From Pseudomonas oligotrophica (GTDB lineage Bacteria > Pseudomonadota > Gammaproteobacteria > Pseudomonadales > Pseudomonadaceae): 64,000 nucleotides of DNA. A program made the translations under genes and the position numbers. The notes under the pieces were generated by a model. The model was not told the DNA's origin. It saw nothing but the letters and a program-made list of their open reading frames with translations, and made no database searches. Numbering within the stretch: position 1 is the first letter of the stretch; each line of letters starts with the position of its first letter. Below are positions 61,939 through 64,000 of the stretch, one piece after another. The DNA lies in assembly GCF_021726475.1 (NCBI RefSeq), contig NZ_JAKJRU010000005.1, positions 62,001-126,000 of the forward strand. The letters run 5' to 3'.

Positions 61939-62245
61939 GGCTCAGTGGCTGTGCCGGTTGCGTCTCGGTCGCCGCGAAACCCGGCGGGCACTTGCCCTTG
62001 AGGTACCAGGCGAAGGCGATGATCTCGGCGATGGTGCGGTACAGCGCCTCGGGAATCGCATCGCCCAGTTCCATGCGCGCCAGCAGGCGAACCAGGTCGG
62101 CGTTCTCGTAGATCGGCACCTCGTGTTCGCGGGCCAGGGCGAGGATGGCCTCGGCCAGCTCGTCGTCGCCCTTGGCGGTGAGGGTCGGGGCGTTCAGTCC
62201 GTCGTAGCTCAGCGCGATGGCCTGCCGGGCGTTGCTGTCGGTCAT
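61919..62245 (-). CDS. FlhB C-terminal-domain-like protein (FlhX)
   Basis: 108 residues. IALSYDGLNAPTLTAKGDDELAEAI through AWYLKG aligns with the part of FlhB after its NPTH cleavage site (compare VALKYDAERSGAPMLVAKGG). It has no membrane part and no NPTH. Such EscU/YscU/HrcU-type short proteins, called FlhX or FhlB, can partly replace the cleaved FlhB piece. It overlaps by four bases the end of the upstream FliK-like gene, so the two are translated together. Confidence 0.82.
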   Translation of the reverse strand: MTDSNARQAIALSYDGLNAPTLTAKGDDELAEAILALAREHEVPIYENADLVRLLARMELGDAIPEALYRTIAEIIAFAWYLKGKCPPGFAATETQPAQPLSLSGPAR

Positions 62246-63771
62246 GCGGTTTCGTCCACGAAGCGTTGCTCCAGCGAAGTGCGCGGGCCCTGCGGCGGCA
62301 TGCCCTGGCGACAATCGAGTTTGCCGACCTGCAGGCCGGCGGCGAGCAGACGGTCGCGCAGGTTCGCCAGCTCGGCGCTGATCAGCCGGGCTGTCGCCTC
62401 ACGCTCGGCCCACAGCTGGCTGGACAGGCTGCCGCGCTGGAGCTGGGCTTGCACCTGCAGCGGGCCGAGCGGGGCGAGGTCGAAGGCCAGGTCGACGCGC
62501 CAGATCGGCTCGGCCTGTTCCTTGCCGGAATCACGTTGGGCTGTCTCGCGCTGCAGCTTGATCTGCAGCGGGATGATGTCCTGGCGATCGCGCATGGGCA
62601 GCTCCAGCTGCCAGGTGGTCAGCTGGTTGCCGTCGGGCAACTGCTGCGACTGCGCCAGGCTCGCCAGTTGGTGCGTCTGCAAGCGGGAAACCGCCGCGGC
62701 GGCGAGCTTGAGCAAGGTCTCCAGGTCGGCTTCGCCGTCCATGCCCGGCGGCAGCCGGGCGCCCAGGGGAAAGGCCAGCGCCAGCTGCTGCGCACTGGCC
62801 TGGCCAAGCGCACCCAGGGCCTGGCGGGCGAAGGCGGGGAGTGCCTGGCCGAGGCCGGCACTCGCCTGGGCGGCCAGTTGCGTAGTGGCACCCGGCTGGC
62901 TCGGCAGCTGCGCCAGCAGGCGCAGCAGTTGGGCCTTGATGTCGGCGGGCGGGCTGCCGACCTGGCCGGCCAGCAGTCGTGCCTCGAGAAACGCGCCGCT
63001 GGCGGCGATGGCTTGCGCCAGCGCCTTGGCATCGCCCAGCTGGGCGACCTCCGGCACCAGGCCGAGCAGTTGCGCCGCCGGCGCGCGCAGCGACTCCGGC
63101 AGGTTGCCGCCGAGGCCCTGCAGCAGGCGGAACACGCCTTCGAGCGAGGCCTGCCGGCCCTGCTGGCTCGCCAGCTGGCGGGACAGCTGCAGCTGGTCGA
63201 GCAGGCCGGTCAGCGGTACGAAGGCCAGCGCTTGGCCGCCCTGGACCTGGGCCGAGAGCAGGCTGCCGAGTGCCAGCGGCTTGCTCGACTCGATCAGCAG
63301 GGTCTGCCCGGACAGCGGCGAGTTGAGCAGCTTCAGGGCAATCTGGAAGGACGGCCGGCCGCTGGCGTCGGTGGTCTGGCCGCTGCCGACGACCTTGCCC
63401 TGCAGCAGCGTGCCGGCCGGCAGCAGGTCCAGGTCCAGGCTCTGCAGCGGCTGGGCGCGGCCGGGTTGCAGGTGCGCCATCAGGCGGCTGTCGGAGAGCG
63501 CGGCGACCGCATAGCTCGCCCCGGGCAGCACCGGTTTAGGGCTGCTCGCCTCGAGGGTGGTCTGGCGGCCGTTGTCCTGGGTCAGGCGCAGCACCAGCTG
63601 GAAGCTTTGCACCGCCTCCCTGACCGAGATGACCTCCGCCTGCGCCGTTTCGCCCGCCGCGAGCAGGCCCTGCATGGGCTGCAGCAGGCGTAGCGCGAGG
63701 TCCACCGCGGCGGTGCTGCCGCGTGTGGCCGCGGTTGGCGCAAGGGCCGGGACGCTCTTGATCTCAGTCAT
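62242..63771 (-). CDS. Second FliK-domain (hook-length control-like) protein
   Basis: 509 residues. Long Leu/Gln/Ala-rich body and a C-terminal Flg_hook-type domain (about 400-500) with PIWRVDLAFDLAPLGPLQVQ, LWAEREATARLISAELANL and LRDRLLAAGLQVGKLD. It differs from the true FliK at 39.8 kb in size and context. Coupling to the FlhX gene suggests the pair mirrors FliK-FlhB. ATG 63771 has AGGGGA at good spacing. Confidence 0.8.
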   Translation of the reverse strand: MTEIKSVPALAPTAATRGSTAAVDLALRLLQPMQGLLAAGETAQAEVISVREAVQSFQLVLRLTQDNGRQTTLEASSPKPVLPGASYAVAALSDSRLMAHLQPGRAQPLQSLDLDLLPAGTLLQGKVVGSGQTTDASGRPSFQIALKLLNSPLSGQTLLIESSKPLALGSLLSAQVQGGQALAFVPLTGLLDQLQLSRQLASQQGRQASLEGVFRLLQGLGGNLPESLRAPAAQLLGLVPEVAQLGDAKALAQAIAASGAFLEARLLAGQVGSPPADIKAQLLRLLAQLPSQPGATTQLAAQASAGLGQALPAFARQALGALGQASAQQLALAFPLGARLPPGMDGEADLETLLKLAAAAVSRLQTHQLASLAQSQQLPDGNQLTTWQLELPMRDRQDIIPLQIKLQRETAQRDSGKEQAEPIWRVDLAFDLAPLGPLQVQAQLQRGSLSSQLWAEREATARLISAELANLRDRLLAAGLQVGKLDCRQGMPPQGPRTSLEQRFVDETA

Positions 63772-63834
63772 CTTCCCCTCAAATGCGCTTACAACCTTTA
63801 ACCTTCGCCACCCTCGGTATCGCGGCTTGGCATG

Positions 63835-63876
63835 TATAATCGCGACCGCCCGGCTGGCCGCCAAATTATAGCGGCC
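63835..63876 (+). promoter_or_regulatory. Promoter and leader hairpin of ccmA
   Basis: TATAAT at 63835-63840 is a good -10; no clear -35. In the leader, GGCCGC (63856-63861) pairs with GCGGCC (63871-63876). The gap between the divergent FliK-like and ccm genes is 135 bases. Confidence 0.45.
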
Positions 63877-63906
63877 GGGCCTTATTCATCTTGAGGTGCC
63901 GCCAGC

Positions 63907-64000
63907 GTGACAACCCCTTTCCTCGAAGCCGTGGCGCTCGCCTGCGAGCGGGATTGGCGTCTGCTGTTCGACGGCCTCGATCTGCGCCTCGAGCCGGGGG
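63907..64000 (+). CDS. ccmA: Heme exporter ATP-binding protein CcmA (N-terminal part, cut by window edge)
   Basis: Only the first 31 codons from GTG 63907 are in the window: [20 protein letters not shown], then a short stretch to the edge. This matches the start of CcmA, the ATPase of the CcmABCD system for cytochrome c maturation, which follows the chemotaxis cluster in pseudomonads. GAGGTG lies before the GTG. The Walker motifs are outside the window. Confidence 0.82.
   Translation, partial: MTTPFLEAVALACERDWRLLFDGLDLRLEPG

Noticed and set aside
63856..63876. Leader hairpin of ccmA as a riboswitch
   Set aside because: It is a single short hairpin with no conserved aptamer features.

Overview
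The window is high-GC (roughly two-thirds G+C) chromosomal DNA from a gammaproteobacterium of the Pseudomonas group. Pseudomonas aeruginosa or a P. stutzeri-like species (Stutzerimonas) fits best. The evidence is the polar-flagellum and chemotaxis cluster (fliEFGHIJ, fliK, fliLMNOPQR-flhB, flhAF-fleN-fliA, cheYZAB-motCD-parCP-cheW, then ccmA), the etfBA/ETF-QO region with its usual neighbours, and Pseudomonas-type RpoN, FliA, Fur and PsrA sites. I saw no tRNA, rRNA, insertion sequence, prophage or CRISPR array, and codon use looks even throughout, so this reads as core chromosome. It is cut at both ends: glpF at the left and ccmA at the right.

Layout. 1-8.2 kb (mostly - strand): the glpF start with a GlpR-like operator, a DUF1275 membrane protein, a Suv3-type RNA helicase, a 50-residue acidic ORF, a U32-family RNA hydroxylase (RlhA-like), and a membrane trio DUF3649-PepSY-DUF3325. 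8.3-12.5 kb: a CirA-like TonB-dependent catecholate receptor with a Fur box, preceded by a PfeR/PfeS-like two-component pair whose promoter also carries a Fur-like site. Together with the membrane trio this forms one siderophore-iron locus. 12.6-16.4 kb: a small conserved protein, a structured small RNA that fits RgsA/P16, a class V aminotransferase divergent from a TetR regulator, a DUF4823 lipoprotein and a DUF1285 protein. 16.4-20.1 kb: ETF-ubiquinone oxidoreductase divergent from etfBA, with a PsrA-type operator between them. 20.1-31.2 kb: envelope lipoproteins, a MocR regulator, a GGDEF-EAL protein, a DUF2897 peptide, pyrF, an NADP-dependent oxidoreductase, a short-chain dehydrogenase and a BenE transporter.

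31.3-61.4 kb is the flagellar and chemotaxis block, entirely + strand except sodC. Consensus sigma-54 promoters precede fliE, fliK, fliL and flhA. A sigma-28 promoter precedes parP-cheW. Between fliJ and fliK sits a complete partner-switch module: a STAS antagonist, a receiver-phosphatase-kinase fusion, and an Hpt protein. FlhF/FleN set flagellar number and place, ParC/ParP place the chemosensory array, CheA/W/Y/B/Z signal, and MotC/MotD form the second stator. After it come a DUF2802 protein, a rhodanese, an FlhB-C-terminus-like protein (FlhX) paired with a second FliK-domain protein on the - strand, and the start of ccmA.

The points most worth a second look are these: three 21-residue repeats in the CheA linker that resemble the FliM CheY-binding motif, where no P2 domain is recognisable; the same short motif in FliM, FliN and CheZ; the partner-switch module inside the flagellar operon; the RgsA-like RNA with three clean hairpins; and sodC lying convergent between flhB and flhA.
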